Shown: positions 17,429 through 26,076 of the stretch, one piece after another
How the letters are laid out: each line of letters begins with the position of its first letter
Position numbering within the stretch: position 1 is the stretch's first letter
From: JAAFIP01 sp043778205
Lineage (GTDB): Bacteria; Pseudomonadota; Gammaproteobacteria; Burkholderiales; Burkholderiaceae_C
DNA length: 64,000 nt
Assembly (NCBI GenBank): GCA_043778205.1
Contig: JAYWGO010000012.1
Location: forward strand, 15,641 to 79,640
Direction: 5' to 3'
Notes under the pieces: generated by a model
The model's input: only the letters and a program-made list of their open reading frames with translations
Told to the model about the DNA's origin: nothing
The model's database searches: none
Program-made: the position numbers and the translations under genes

Positions 17429-18472
17429 ATGTACCACGCCGCCCCCACCCGTTACGACAGCATGCTGTACCGCAAATGCGGCCACAGTGGTCTTAAACTG
17501 CCCGCCATTTCGCTAGGCCTGTGGCACAACTTTGGCGACAGCACGCCGTTTGCGCTGCAGCGCGAGATGCTGCGCACGGCCTTTGACCTGGGGGTTACCC
17601 ACTTTGACCTGGCCAACAACTACGGCCCGCCCTACGGCAGCGCCGAGACTAACTTTGGCGAACACATGCGCCGCGACTTTAGGCCCTACCGCGACGAGCT
17701 GATTATCTCTAGCAAAGCGGGCTACGACATGTGGCCCGGCCCGTATGGCCAAGGCGGCGGCTCGCGCAAATACGTACTGGCCAGCCTAGACCAAAGCCTC
17801 AAGCGCATGGGCCTGGAGTATGTGGACATTTTTTACTCGCACCGCTTTGACCCCGACACTCCGCTGGAAGAAACCTGTGGCGCGCTGGCCACCGCCGTGC
17901 AGCAAGGCAAAGCGCTGTACGTAGGCATTAGCAGCTATAGCGCAGGCAAAACGCGCGAAGCCGCCGCCTTGCTGCGCAGCATGGGTGTGCCGCTGCGCAT
18001 CCACCAGCCGTCTTACAGCTTGCTTAACCGCTGGGTTGAAGAAGACTTGCTGAACGCTCTGCAAGAGACCGGCGCAGGCTGCATCGCCTTTAGCGCGCTA
18101 GCCCAAGGCTTGCTCAGCACCAAATACCTCGGCGGCGTTCCGCAAGACGCACGCATTAACCGCCCCGGCGGTGGCTCATTCAAAAACGAACACCTGAGCG
18201 AATCCAACCTGGCGCATGTGCGCGGGCTTAACGACATCGCCCAGCAGCGCGGCCAAAGCCTGCCGCAAATGGCCGTGGCCTGGGTGCTGCGCCACCCCAG
18301 CGTAACTTCTGCTTTGATCGGCACCAGCAACGCCGCGCAAGTCACCGAGCTGGTGGGCGCGCTGGCCAAGCTGACGTTCACCACCGACGAGCTGGCGGCC
18401 ATCGACAAACTGGCCGTAGACGGTGGCATCAATTTGTGGCACCGCCCTTCAACAGACCAGGCCTTGGCTTAA
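17429..18472 (+). CDS. aldo/keto reductase, YghZ/L-glyceraldehyde-3-phosphate reductase type
   Basis: NADPH-dependent (beta/alpha)8 reductase of 347 aa, matching the length and sequence style of E. coli YghZ. Active-site tetrad elements: Asp and Tyr in HFDLANNYGPPYGSAE, Lys in IISSKAGYDMW, His in FYSHRFD. LIGTSNAAQV near the C-terminus is the NADP-binding segment. YghZ reduces L-glyceraldehyde 3-phosphate and methylglyoxal-like aldehydes; the same is likely here. The ATG at 17429 is chosen because upstream sequence in frame overlaps the MFS gene and is not AKR-like. Confidence 0.9.
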   Translation: MYHAAPTRYDSMLYRKCGHSGLKLPAISLGLWHNFGDSTPFALQREMLRTAFDLGVTHFDLANNYGPPYGSAETNFGEHMRRDFRPYRDELIISSKAGYDMWPGPYGQGGGSRKYVLASLDQSLKRMGLEYVDIFYSHRFDPDTPLEETCGALATAVQQGKALYVGISSYSAGKTREAAALLRSMGVPLRIHQPSYSLLNRWVEEDLLNALQETGAGCIAFSALAQGLLSTKYLGGVPQDARINRPGGGSFKNEHLSESNLAHVRGLNDIAQQRGQSLPQMAVAWVLRHPSVTSALIGTSNAAQVTELVGALAKLTFTTDELAAIDKLAVDGGINLWHRPSTDQALA

Positions 18473-18530
18473 TCAGCGCATTTTGCATCGGCCTGTGCCC
18501 AAGAGAGCGCAAGTACAGCTAGTCCTAAAA

Positions 18531-18578
18531 CTATAGCTGCTTGTGCAGCATTTCCTTGGGCCATAAGGCCAAAGCATA
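18531..18578 (+). repeat. dispersed ~50-bp repeat, copy 2
   Basis: Intergenic copy containing CTATAGCTGCTTGTGCAGC then ATTTCCTTGGGCCATAAGGCC, between two convergent genes (aldo/keto reductase and caspase A). Confidence 0.9.
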
Positions 18579-18621
18579 TAAATTTAGTCAGTTTAATGCA
18601 GTCTATTTGAAGCAAACGGCT

Positions 18622-20562
18622 TCACTTTACTTCATCCACCACCACCATCGCTGCGCCGTACGCATCAGAGCACAGGGCGTTGTTGCGGCGGGCGCTGGCG
18701 CTGGTGCATGCTTGGGTGGTGACGGTGGGGCTGGTGGACATGAGGGCGCCTAGCGCTGCGCGGCCTGCGCTGTCGTTCAGGGAGGTGACAAAGGGGCCAG
18801 TTTTGCTGGCGGCCAGGGCGGTGAGGTCGCGCGGGCTGTCGGCTACAAAAACCAGCAGATTGTCGCGGCCTGCAGGGCCACCGGCTTTGACGCGCCAGTT
18901 GGGGCGTGGCAGGCCCAGCTGCTGGCCTGCGGCAATTTTGTTGTTTTGGTCCAGATCGTTGGGGAACAACAGGTACAGCGACTGGTTGTCCGACCCGGCC
19001 ATGGCAACATAGACGTAGCCTGCGCGGTCAGACTGCACCACAAACTCTAGGCTGTCTTGGCCAATTTTAAGTTTGTCTTTGGACAGCGTAACTTGCACCC
19101 GGCGTTTGGCATCGCGCTGGTCGAACATTTGACGCAAGGCTTGCTCCCCGCTGAGGGGGGCGGGGGTGGTGACAGGAGAGGCTGCGACCGTGGGTGCGGG
19201 GGCAGCGGGGGCAGTGATGGTCGCCGCTACTGGAGGTGCCGCAGGTGCTGCCGCTGGCAAGGCCACGGGCGCTGCCGATGCTACGGTGGCCAGCGGCGCG
19301 GTTTGGCTGAACCATGCCGGTACAAAACCGGTGTTGCCTGAAAGCTGTATGTTGTGGGCTTTGTAGTTGGCATCGTTTTTCATGCGCTGGTCAATTTTGG
19401 TTTGCGCGCATTGGCGAATTTCGTCCATGCTGATGGCACCCGAGCCGTCCAGGTCTTTGGCCTCGCGCAGCATGCAGTCGCGCATGTACTGGGTGGCCAG
19501 GCCGCCTTTGTTGCTGTCGTCAAAGCTGATTTCGTCGTTTTTAGACGCGCTGATGTGAATGACATCTTGCGGCAGCGCGCCGGCTTGCACTTGCTCTACC
19601 AGCAGGTTGCGGGTTTTCACGTTCACTGGGCGACCACACTCCTCGCTGATAGACGCAAACTTGGGCCGCAGCGTGCCTTCGTCGGCGGGGTTGGTAAAGC
19701 CGCGTGTGCGCACCACCGATGCGGCGTTGACAATGCCGCCAGAGTGGCATGCGTCGTACATCACAAACAGTTTGTCGGTTTTTTGGGTGATGGGGGCCAG
19801 CAAAGTGCTCATCTCGCGGTTGGTTAGCGTGCCGCTGGTGCCGCCGTCGTAGGCCAGCAGGGCCTCGATGCAGCCGCCCGCTGCGGGGTCGTTGTAGCGG
19901 GTGCCGTGGCCGCTAAAGTGCACAAACACGCGGTCGCCGTCTTGCACGCGGGCATTCATGTCGGCCAAGGCTTGGCGAATGTTGGCCCCGGTGGCCTGGC
20001 TGTCTTGCAGGTAGGTGATGTTGCTGGCGGGTACCTGCATGGCACCGGCCATTTGGGTGGCCGATTCGCGGTCGATGCGGGCACCAGGCAAGGGCGGTGT
20101 GCCTTTGTCGGCATATTCACTGATGCCGATGATGAGGGCGTGGCGGTTGCTGCGCGCAGGCAAGCTGCGCACGCCCAGCGTGAGGGCGGCGTTGACGGTG
20201 CTGCCGGTGGCCAAGCGGCCTGTGTTGGTGGCCGACACGGCTGAGCCGCCTGACTGCAAATTCAGCGCCGAAGCGCGTACCCAGCCTGCTTGGTTGGCCC
20301 CACTGCTGGCCAGCTCTACATAAGCCCAACCGCCTTCTAGGCTGAGCAGGCGCAGCGTTGCCCCGGCGGCTACCGTGCCCACCACGGCGGCACTGGGCAG
20401 CTTGTCGGCTTTAAGTTCGATGGCGCGGGCAGCAGTAGTGGTGGTAGTGGTGGTTTGGGCGTTCACGGCCAGCGTTAGCAGCAGGGCGGCGCACAGCGCA
20501 GCGATTTTTAAACGGTGTTGCAGCGGGCGGTGGGCTGGACTGTGGCTGGCGGTGAGAAACAT
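18622..20562 (-). CDS. periplasmic caspase-like (C14) protease with SH3-like and DUF4384 domains
   Basis: Last gene of a four-gene envelope operon. Start at 20562 has a good ribosome site (AAGGAG). Order: Sec signal ending near VNAQ; SH3b-like domain (ATLRLLSLEGGWAYVELA to GWVRAS); caspase fold with catalytic H219 (HFSGHGTRY) and C272 (YDACHSGG); a canonical EF-hand loop DLDGSGAISMDE at residues 370-381; a Pro/Ala linker; and a C-terminal DUF4384-like domain (AGYVYVAMAGSDNQSLYLLF). Type I bacterial metacaspase-like by layout, probably exported. The EF-hand suggests calcium control; substrate unknown. Confidence 0.85.
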   Translation of the reverse strand: MFLTASHSPAHRPLQHRLKIAALCAALLLTLAVNAQTTTTTTTAARAIELKADKLPSAAVVGTVAAGATLRLLSLEGGWAYVELASSGANQAGWVRASALNLQSGGSAVSATNTGRLATGSTVNAALTLGVRSLPARSNRHALIIGISEYADKGTPPLPGARIDRESATQMAGAMQVPASNITYLQDSQATGANIRQALADMNARVQDGDRVFVHFSGHGTRYNDPAAGGCIEALLAYDGGTSGTLTNREMSTLLAPITQKTDKLFVMYDACHSGGIVNAASVVRTRGFTNPADEGTLRPKFASISEECGRPVNVKTRNLLVEQVQAGALPQDVIHISASKNDEISFDDSNKGGLATQYMRDCMLREAKDLDGSGAISMDEIRQCAQTKIDQRMKNDANYKAHNIQLSGNTGFVPAWFSQTAPLATVASAAPVALPAAAPAAPPVAATITAPAAPAPTVAASPVTTPAPLSGEQALRQMFDQRDAKRRVQVTLSKDKLKIGQDSLEFVVQSDRAGYVYVAMAGSDNQSLYLLFPNDLDQNNKIAAGQQLGLPRPNWRVKAGGPAGRDNLLVFVADSPRDLTALAASKTGPFVTSLNDSAGRAALGALMSTSPTVTTQACTSASARRNNALCSDAYGAAMVVVDEVK

Positions 20563-20590
20563 GGCGGCTCCTTGAAAATAAATAAAAATG

Positions 20591-22549
20591 TTAACGCGCT
20601 GCGGTTTGGCTAGGCTGGCCAGGGCGGTAATCAACGCGGTGGTCGGTGCTGTGGTCGGTTGGCTGGGCGCAGACCTCGCGGGCACCCTGAGCCCAGTCGG
20701 CGCGGCTGGTGGTCTGGCTGACGGGCAGGGGCACAGAGCACGAGGTTACCCGCAGGCCGATGTGGGCACCGCGCTTGCCGCGCCTGCTGCCGTCTAGCAG
20801 CACGGTGCGCAGGCTGGCCAGCTGGGCTAACGGGCCTGCCAAGGCCACGGTGCTGTACAGCTCGGGCCAGCGCAGGCGGGCAGGCCAGGTGCAACCGGCA
20901 TCGCCGCCCAGTACGCGGCACTGGGGGGCATGGCGCTGCAAGGTGTCAATCAATGCGTCCAGGCCGGGGCCGGTGGCGGGGTGCAACAAGCGCACGGCCA
21001 TCAAACCATGGGGTTGGACTAAGGCAGCGTGCTCGGCCAGGGCGGTGTGGGCAGCGCTGCCAGCGGGGTCAGCAGGGCCAACGGCAGTGGCTTCTGCATC
21101 TGCATCTGCATTGCCTGCTGCATGCATGTCGCCACACCAGTAGTCGCGCCGCCAGCCATTCCACACGCGCAGCAGCCCTATGTACAGCAGCGCTACGCCC
21201 GCAGCCAAGTGCAGGTCTACGAACATGCCGCCAACATTTAGCGACACATAGCCCACAGCCAGCAGCGCACCGGGCAGCAGCAAAAGCGCTGCGTCCAGCG
21301 TGCCAATGCCGTGGCGCTGTACCCAAGCTGCCAGCCCCAGGCACAGGCCTATGGCCAAGCCCGCTTGCAGCCAGCGCGGCAGCTCAAGCAGGCTGCGTTG
21401 GTTAACCTGGTTGTCCATGGCGGTGGCCAGTATGTCGATGCCGGTGTGCTTGGTGCCCAGCGGGGTGGGGTGGATGTCGTGCAGGCTGGACGCTGTGGCC
21501 CCAATCAGCACAATTTTGCCGGCAAAGCTGGGTACCGGCTGGAGTGGCGCGCCGCCCTCGGCAGCAGCAAACACGTCGGCCAGCGGCACGCGTGGGTAGC
21601 TGTTGGCCTGGGCCCGCCACACAATCAATGTGTCTGTGTTTTTACAGTCAAATAGGCCTATCGCCCAAGTAAATGCTACACAGTTAGCTATTAAATTAGA
21701 AGCGTTTGACGGGTGCGGTGCGGGCTGCGCAGCGGGTGCAGTGTGCGCCCCGGAGGCAGCGGGTGCACTGGGGCTGGCCACTTTGGCGGCGCTGGCAGCC
21801 ACCGTGTGGGCCACGCTCACCGCCAGCGACTGCAGCGCGGTGTTGTCGCTCAAACTTTCGACCACGCGGTAGCGGCGCAGCATGCCGTCGCGGTCGGGGT
21901 AGCCGTTGTTGTAGCCCAGCTTGGCGGCAGCCACTGCAGGTAACACTGGGGCTATTAAAGCCACAGTAGCGGTGCTGTCGGCCAGGGCCAGTGCACTGGG
22001 TGCGGCGCTGCCCGCTCCTGCCCCTGCCGCTGCCCCTGCTTGCGGCGCAGAGCCCAGCCACAGGTTGGGCAATACAGCGCGGGTGACCTTGCTTTGTGCG
22101 TCGTATTCCTTGGGCAAGCGCACTACGGCAAAGTGGCTGCGCAGGCTGCGGCGGGCGGCTTCGTCAAAGGCTTTGTCACCCCCGGGCGAGAGCCGGTCGG
22201 CATCGCTGAACAGCACGTCCCAGGCAATGGCCTGCGGGTTTTGTTTTTCAATATAGTCCAGCACCGTGGCCAGTGTGTCGCGCGGCCACGGCCAGCGGCC
22301 AAACTCGGGGGCCATGCGGGCCAGGGTGGCCTCGTCAATGTCCACAATCACCAGCCGTGGGTCGGGCGCAGCAGCCACCACGCGGGCACGCACCATCGCG
22401 TCGTAGGTGGTGTTGGCCAAGCCGCTAGAGACCTTGAGCACCAGCGCATCGAGCAGCGCCCACACGCAAAACGCCAGCGCCAAACCCCAAGTCACGCGGG
22501 CTGCAGGCAGGCTGCCAATAGTGGCGGTGAAGCGCTGCCAAAGCTGCAT
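20591..22549 (-). CDS. CHASE2-domain transmembrane protein without a recognisable output domain
   Basis: One N-terminal TM (residues ~17-40), then a CHASE2 extracytoplasmic sensor domain (VIVDIDEATLARMAPEFGRWPWPR; GKIVLIGATASSLHDIHPTP; DNQVNQRSLL), then about three TM helices (residues ~390-460). CHASE2 proteins normally end in an adenylate cyclase, kinase or similar; here the ~190-residue tail shows none. The tail carries an Asp/Ala/Glu microrepeat (near 21088-21112). Residues ~281-297 (SNLIANCVAFTWAIGLF) are encoded by a copy of the dispersed repeat. Located between two caspase genes, 9 bases after caspase B and 28 before caspase A. Confidence 0.83.
   Translation of the reverse strand: MQLWQRFTATIGSLPAARVTWGLALAFCVWALLDALVLKVSSGLANTTYDAMVRARVVAAAPDPRLVIVDIDEATLARMAPEFGRWPWPRDTLATVLDYIEKQNPQAIAWDVLFSDADRLSPGGDKAFDEAARRSLRSHFAVVRLPKEYDAQSKVTRAVLPNLWLGSAPQAGAAAGAGAGSAAPSALALADSTATVALIAPVLPAVAAAKLGYNNGYPDRDGMLRRYRVVESLSDNTALQSLAVSVAHTVAASAAKVASPSAPAASGAHTAPAAQPAPHPSNASNLIANCVAFTWAIGLFDCKNTDTLIVWRAQANSYPRVPLADVFAAAEGGAPLQPVPSFAGKIVLIGATASSLHDIHPTPLGTKHTGIDILATAMDNQVNQRSLLELPRWLQAGLAIGLCLGLAAWVQRHGIGTLDAALLLLPGALLAVGYVSLNVGGMFVDLHLAAGVALLYIGLLRVWNGWRRDYWCGDMHAAGNADADAEATAVGPADPAGSAAHTALAEHAALVQPHGLMAVRLLHPATGPGLDALIDTLQRHAPQCRVLGGDAGCTWPARLRWPELYSTVALAGPLAQLASLRTVLLDGSRRGKRGAHIGLRVTSCSVPLPVSQTTSRADWAQGAREVCAQPTDHSTDHRVDYRPGQPSQTAAR
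21646..21705 (-). repeat. dispersed ~50-bp repeat, copy inside the CHASE2 gene
   Basis: On the minus strand it reads AATTTAATAGCTAACTGTGT then AGCATTTACTTGGGCGATAGG, a clear copy. It is translated in the same frame as the copy in the dehalogenase gene (IAxxxAFxW). Confidence 0.85.
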
Positions 22550-22558
22550 GGTGCTTTA

Positions 22559-24361
22559 TTAGCGCAGGGCCAGGCTGTCGGCGCTGCTCAGCGAGAAGCT
22601 GGTCAGCTCGTTGCGGGTGTAGCGGTCAATCTTGCCGCTGCGGTCGCGCCGCTCGTATTCATGCGCTACAAAGTTGCGCAGCGCGGGCACATACCAATGC
22701 ACGTCGCGGTATTTGAGTGTGTAGCTACTGCCGCCGTTGGTATTTTTGCCGCTGACAAAGCCGGTGTGCTCAATTTTCCAGGCCTCAAACTCGCCAGCGG
22801 GCACCTTGATTTTCTCTAGGCCCACTACCTGCACATCGCCCTCACGAACCTCTGTGCCGCTGCCATCCGTGTTTTTCCAGTCAAGGGTGTATTTTTCTTT
22901 TTCGCTGTAGCCTGCCTTGAGCGTGGCCGGGAACAGGCGGTAGCCAGACCACTGCAAAGTGTCGCCATTTTTGTCGCGGGTGGACAGTAAAACACCGTCG
23001 GCCGTCCAGCGCACACTGCCGTTGTTGAGCGTCATATTGCCCTGTGCGTCCATGCTGGTGATGTGGCGGTCCCAGTTGTGGGTGACTTCTTGTTTGAACC
23101 GGTCAATACTTTGGTAACGCCAGCGGTCGCCCACCGTGTAGCCAAACGAGTTACTGGCCTGCACTGGTCGCGCCATGGCTGCCGGGGCGGATGCAACAAT
23201 GGGTGCGGCTAAAGGCGCGGCAACCGTTGTATTGGCCACCACTACCGCTCCAGGTGTTTTCGCCAACTGCATTTGTACCAACTGCTCGCGTGCCAAAGCG
23301 CTGTAGCGCCCGCTGGGAAAGCGGTTTAAATACGCCTGCAGTTCGATCGGCACTTGCGAGTTTTTTACTGCGTCCCACAGGGCGTTTTCTACCGCTACGC
23401 TAGAGTCCACGGCCGCTGCGGTCGCCGCACTGGCCCCACCGCGAAAGTAAAAGTCGCCCTCCATCGAGGTGGCTTCCCAGGGCACTTGTTTGCCTTGGCT
23501 GTCGCGGCGCACGTTGGCGCGCACTTGCTTGAACACGTCCTCCACCTTGCTGCCGCTTTGGCGCATGGCGGTGAGCAGGTGCTGGGTGTACAGGCCATTG
23601 GCACCCGCGCCGTCGCTGGCCACTGCGCCGGGCGAGGTGGCAAAGGCCACCAGGGTACCCACGGGTGCGTCCATTTGCGCCAAACCGGCTTGGCCGCTGC
23701 GCGCGCTGCGGGTAAACGGGTTGTTGCGGCAGGCATCCAAAATCATGATGTTGGCGGCATTGCCTGCGGCCTCCATTTTGTCCAGCACGGCCTGCGCGTC
23801 CACCGCGCTGTAGGCCACCTCGTCTTCGCGCTCCACATTGGCACCCACCGGCACCAGGTAGTTGCGGCCTTTGATCTGCATGCCGTGGCCTGCATAGTAA
23901 AACAGGCCCACCGCACCTGCGTTGTTGGGGGCGCCCGCTTTATTGGAAGCGCCACCACGCAACTTGTCGCCAAACTCGCGCAGGGCCGACAGCATGCCGC
24001 GCTGGTCGGTGTTCTCACGCAAGATCACGGTAAAACCCGACTCTTGCAGCGCAGCCGCTACGGCGCGGGCATCGTTGACGGGGTTAAGCAGGGGCGCGTC
24101 TTTGTAAGCGGCGTTGCCAATCACCAAGGCCACGCGGGCCGTGGCTTGGCCTGAAATGGGCTTAGCCGTGTTGGGAGCCGCTGCTTGCACCACCAGGTTG
24201 CGGTCAGGTTGGGCCGCAGTTTTAGCCGGGCCAGCTGCTGGGTTAGCGGATTGGGCCACGGCATGGGGCAGCGCACAAACACCCAACGCACCGATTGCCA
24301 GTACTATTAATTTTATAGCTGCTTGTGCAGCATTTCCTTGGGCCAAAGGGTGATTTAGCAT
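22559..24361 (-). CDS. exported caspase-like (C14) protease
   Basis: Second gene of the envelope operon, 600 aa from the ATG at 24361 (an ATG at 24376, giving MHSIFMLNH, is an alternative). The caspase fold spans residues ~55-270: VIGNAAYKDAPLLNPVNDA, catalytic H159 in YYAGHGMQ and C211 in LDACRNNPF. A C-terminal ~180-residue beta-rich region (YTVGDRWRYQSIDRF onward) is not recognised. Notably, the start and the hydrophobic export segment (HPLAQGNAAQAAIKLIVLAI) are encoded by a dispersed-repeat copy. Probably periplasmic; substrate unknown. Confidence 0.85.
   Translation of the reverse strand: MLNHPLAQGNAAQAAIKLIVLAIGALGVCALPHAVAQSANPAAGPAKTAAQPDRNLVVQAAAPNTAKPISGQATARVALVIGNAAYKDAPLLNPVNDARAVAAALQESGFTVILRENTDQRGMLSALREFGDKLRGGASNKAGAPNNAGAVGLFYYAGHGMQIKGRNYLVPVGANVEREDEVAYSAVDAQAVLDKMEAAGNAANIMILDACRNNPFTRSARSGQAGLAQMDAPVGTLVAFATSPGAVASDGAGANGLYTQHLLTAMRQSGSKVEDVFKQVRANVRRDSQGKQVPWEATSMEGDFYFRGGASAATAAAVDSSVAVENALWDAVKNSQVPIELQAYLNRFPSGRYSALAREQLVQMQLAKTPGAVVVANTTVAAPLAAPIVASAPAAMARPVQASNSFGYTVGDRWRYQSIDRFKQEVTHNWDRHITSMDAQGNMTLNNGSVRWTADGVLLSTRDKNGDTLQWSGYRLFPATLKAGYSEKEKYTLDWKNTDGSGTEVREGDVQVVGLEKIKVPAGEFEAWKIEHTGFVSGKNTNGGSSYTLKYRDVHWYVPALRNFVAHEYERRDRSGKIDRYTRNELTSFSLSSADSLALR
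24301..24350 (+). repeat. dispersed ~50-bp repeat, copy forming the caspase B signal segment
   Basis: Full-length reference copy: GTACTATTAATTTTATAGCT, then GCTTGTGCAGCATTTCCTTG, then GGCCAAAGGG. It lies antisense within the first 20 codons of the caspase gene and provides most of its signal segment. Confidence 0.95.
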
Positions 24362-24380
24362 GAAAATAGAGTGCATTGGA

Positions 24381-24959
24381 CTAATCGAGGTTAACGATGC
24401 GCACGCGGCGGTTCTCTGCGGCTGTGGGGTCGGTGCTGTTGGCCAGTTCGCTGGCCCCTTTGCCAGCGGTTTGCAGGCGCTGCACGGCAATGCCTTGGGC
24501 CACCAAGGTATCGCGCACTGCGTCGGCCCGCTGCTGGGACAGGCGCTGGTTGTAGTCGGCCCGGCCTGTGCCGTCGGTATGGCCTTCTACCGCAAACTGC
24601 GACTTTACCAGCGCCTGCGACTGCAAGGCTTGGGCTAAGTTGGCCAGCGCCTGCTGGCTCTCGGGCTTGACGCGGGCCGAGTTAAAGTCAAACTGAATCA
24701 AGAGCGACAGCGATGGCTTGGGCGCAGGGGCAGCGGTTACCGAAGTGCCTGTGTTGGCAGGGCCGGCGGCCTCTACCGTCAGGTTGCGCATGCTGCGCGA
24801 CAAAGGAACCGGCGGTTTTTTAAGCTGCTCGACCATTTGCTCCGCCGACGGCGTTACCGCGGTTTGCGCCCCTGCCGCAGGTGCCCATAGCGCAGGCCCC
24901 CAAGCCGCACTGGCCAAAGCCGCCGCCACCAGGCGGCGCGCCCACATCATTGTTTGCAT
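24381..24959 (-). CDS. OmpA-family peptidoglycan-binding protein
   Basis: First gene of the caspase/CHASE2 operon (caspase B starts 19 bases downstream). 192 aa with an N-terminal Sec signal (to APAAGAQ) and a C-terminal OmpA-like domain: FDFNSARVKPESQQAL, VEGHTDGTGRADYNQRLSQ with the Asp and Arg residues that contact diaminopimelate. No transmembrane barrel is present, so it is likely a periplasmic wall-anchored partner for the membrane and caspase proteins. Confidence 0.9.
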   Translation of the reverse strand: MQTMMWARRLVAAALASAAWGPALWAPAAGAQTAVTPSAEQMVEQLKKPPVPLSRSMRNLTVEAAGPANTGTSVTAAPAPKPSLSLLIQFDFNSARVKPESQQALANLAQALQSQALVKSQFAVEGHTDGTGRADYNQRLSQQRADAVRDTLVAQGIAVQRLQTAGKGASELANSTDPTAAENRRVRIVNLD

Positions 24960-25155
24960 ACAAAGTTCCCAAAGAAATAGTACCTGCGTGGGGGTGCCTT
25001 AACCGCCCCTTCGGCGCAAGCGGCGCGCGCAGCCCACACCGCCCACGCTGTGTGTATTTTGTATGCAATTGTCACTGAATTTAGGCTGTTTTTCCATCCC
25101 ATGAATGTGGGATGCCGCAAACCGCTTTTGCAGGCAGGCATATGACAAGCCTGGC

Positions 25156-26025
25156 CTAGCCCACCATGCCGTTCCAGCCCAGCAACCCGGCTACCCAGTT
25201 CATAAAGCTGCCCGCTACCGCACAGGCCACCGACGCAGCCAGCATGGCGCGCAAACCCAAACGGTGGGTGCCCATGCCCGAGTGGGCCTGCTGCGTGCCT
25301 GGCCAAGCGTACAGCACAGCAGCGGTAACGCACACGCCCCCCAGCAGCCAGGCAGAAAACGCTGCGCGCAGCCACACCAGCGGCGGCACACGGGCAAAAA
25401 CTATGTCGATGGTGGTGCGCAGGTCGCCCACGGCCAGCACCAGCGCCGCCAGCAAGCCAAAGCCCAAGGTAAACAGCACCAGCAAGCACGCACTGGCCGC
25501 CGCCACGGTGGCATGCGCCATGATCAGCGGCACAGCGGCGTGTGCCGCCTGGGCGGAGTGGCGGGCAATGTCTTGCATGTCAAAGTCGCCTTGCAACTCG
25601 GCCTCGGTCAGGCGAATAGCGATGTCGGGCGCGTTTTGCATGGCCATGGCTTGGGCACAGATCATGGGCGCAATTTGCACCACCCACAGTGGCCACAGCG
25701 AGGTCAAAATCAGCGACGACTGCTCTTGCAGCGTAGACGGCAGCACCACAAAAATGGCCACCCCGGCCACCAAGCCCAGCACCACCAAAATGGGCAGCAT
25801 TTGGCGTATCTCGTGGTTGCGCTCGCGGTGCATGATGCTGCGCGCCACTGGTATACGCCAACAGGCGCGGTACCACCACAGCTCGCCCAGCGCGTACCAG
25901 CGCAGCTTGGCAGGGGTGAGCAGTAAAGAGTTAAGGCTTAAGCGCTCTAGCTTGCGTTCGCGCTTGAGGTCGCGGGCCCTGTCGCGCGGTGTGCTGCGGG
26001 TGGGGTCGGTTTGGCTGGTGCCCAT
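25156..26025 (-). CDS. polytopic membrane protein, possibly a divergent MlaE-like permease
   Basis: 289 aa; basic N-terminus, then about five hydrophobic helices. It ends a three-gene set that starts with an MCE/MlaD protein, so an MlaE-type lipid-transport permease would fit, and the closing helices (VWLRAAFSAWLLGG) recall MlaE ends. However the conserved MlaE central motif is not evident, so the call rests mainly on context. No ATPase gene is nearby. Confidence 0.5.
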   Translation of the reverse strand: MGTSQTDPTRSTPRDRARDLKRERKLERLSLNSLLLTPAKLRWYALGELWWYRACWRIPVARSIMHRERNHEIRQMLPILVVLGLVAGVAIFVVLPSTLQEQSSLILTSLWPLWVVQIAPMICAQAMAMQNAPDIAIRLTEAELQGDFDMQDIARHSAQAAHAAVPLIMAHATVAAASACLLVLFTLGFGLLAALVLAVGDLRTTIDIVFARVPPLVWLRAAFSAWLLGGVCVTAAVLYAWPGTQQAHSGMGTHRLGLRAMLAASVACAVAGSFMNWVAGLLGWNGMVG

Positions 26026-26076
26026 AGTGTGTGCCTTGTACCTGCTGTGTGCCTGCGGCTGACTCTTGGTACCAGC

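Noticed and set aside
22085..22115. CHASE2 segment with TTCCTTGGGCAAG similar to the repeat core
   Set aside because: Only part of the core is similar and the 5' half is missing; probably chance in coding sequence.
22040..22819. Long open frame antisense to the CHASE2/caspase junction
   Set aside because: No recognisable domain; lies across two well-supported genes on the other strand.
23354..24154. 266-codon frame opposite the caspase B gene
   Set aside because: His/Gly/Ala-rich shadow of the caspase gene; no family pattern.
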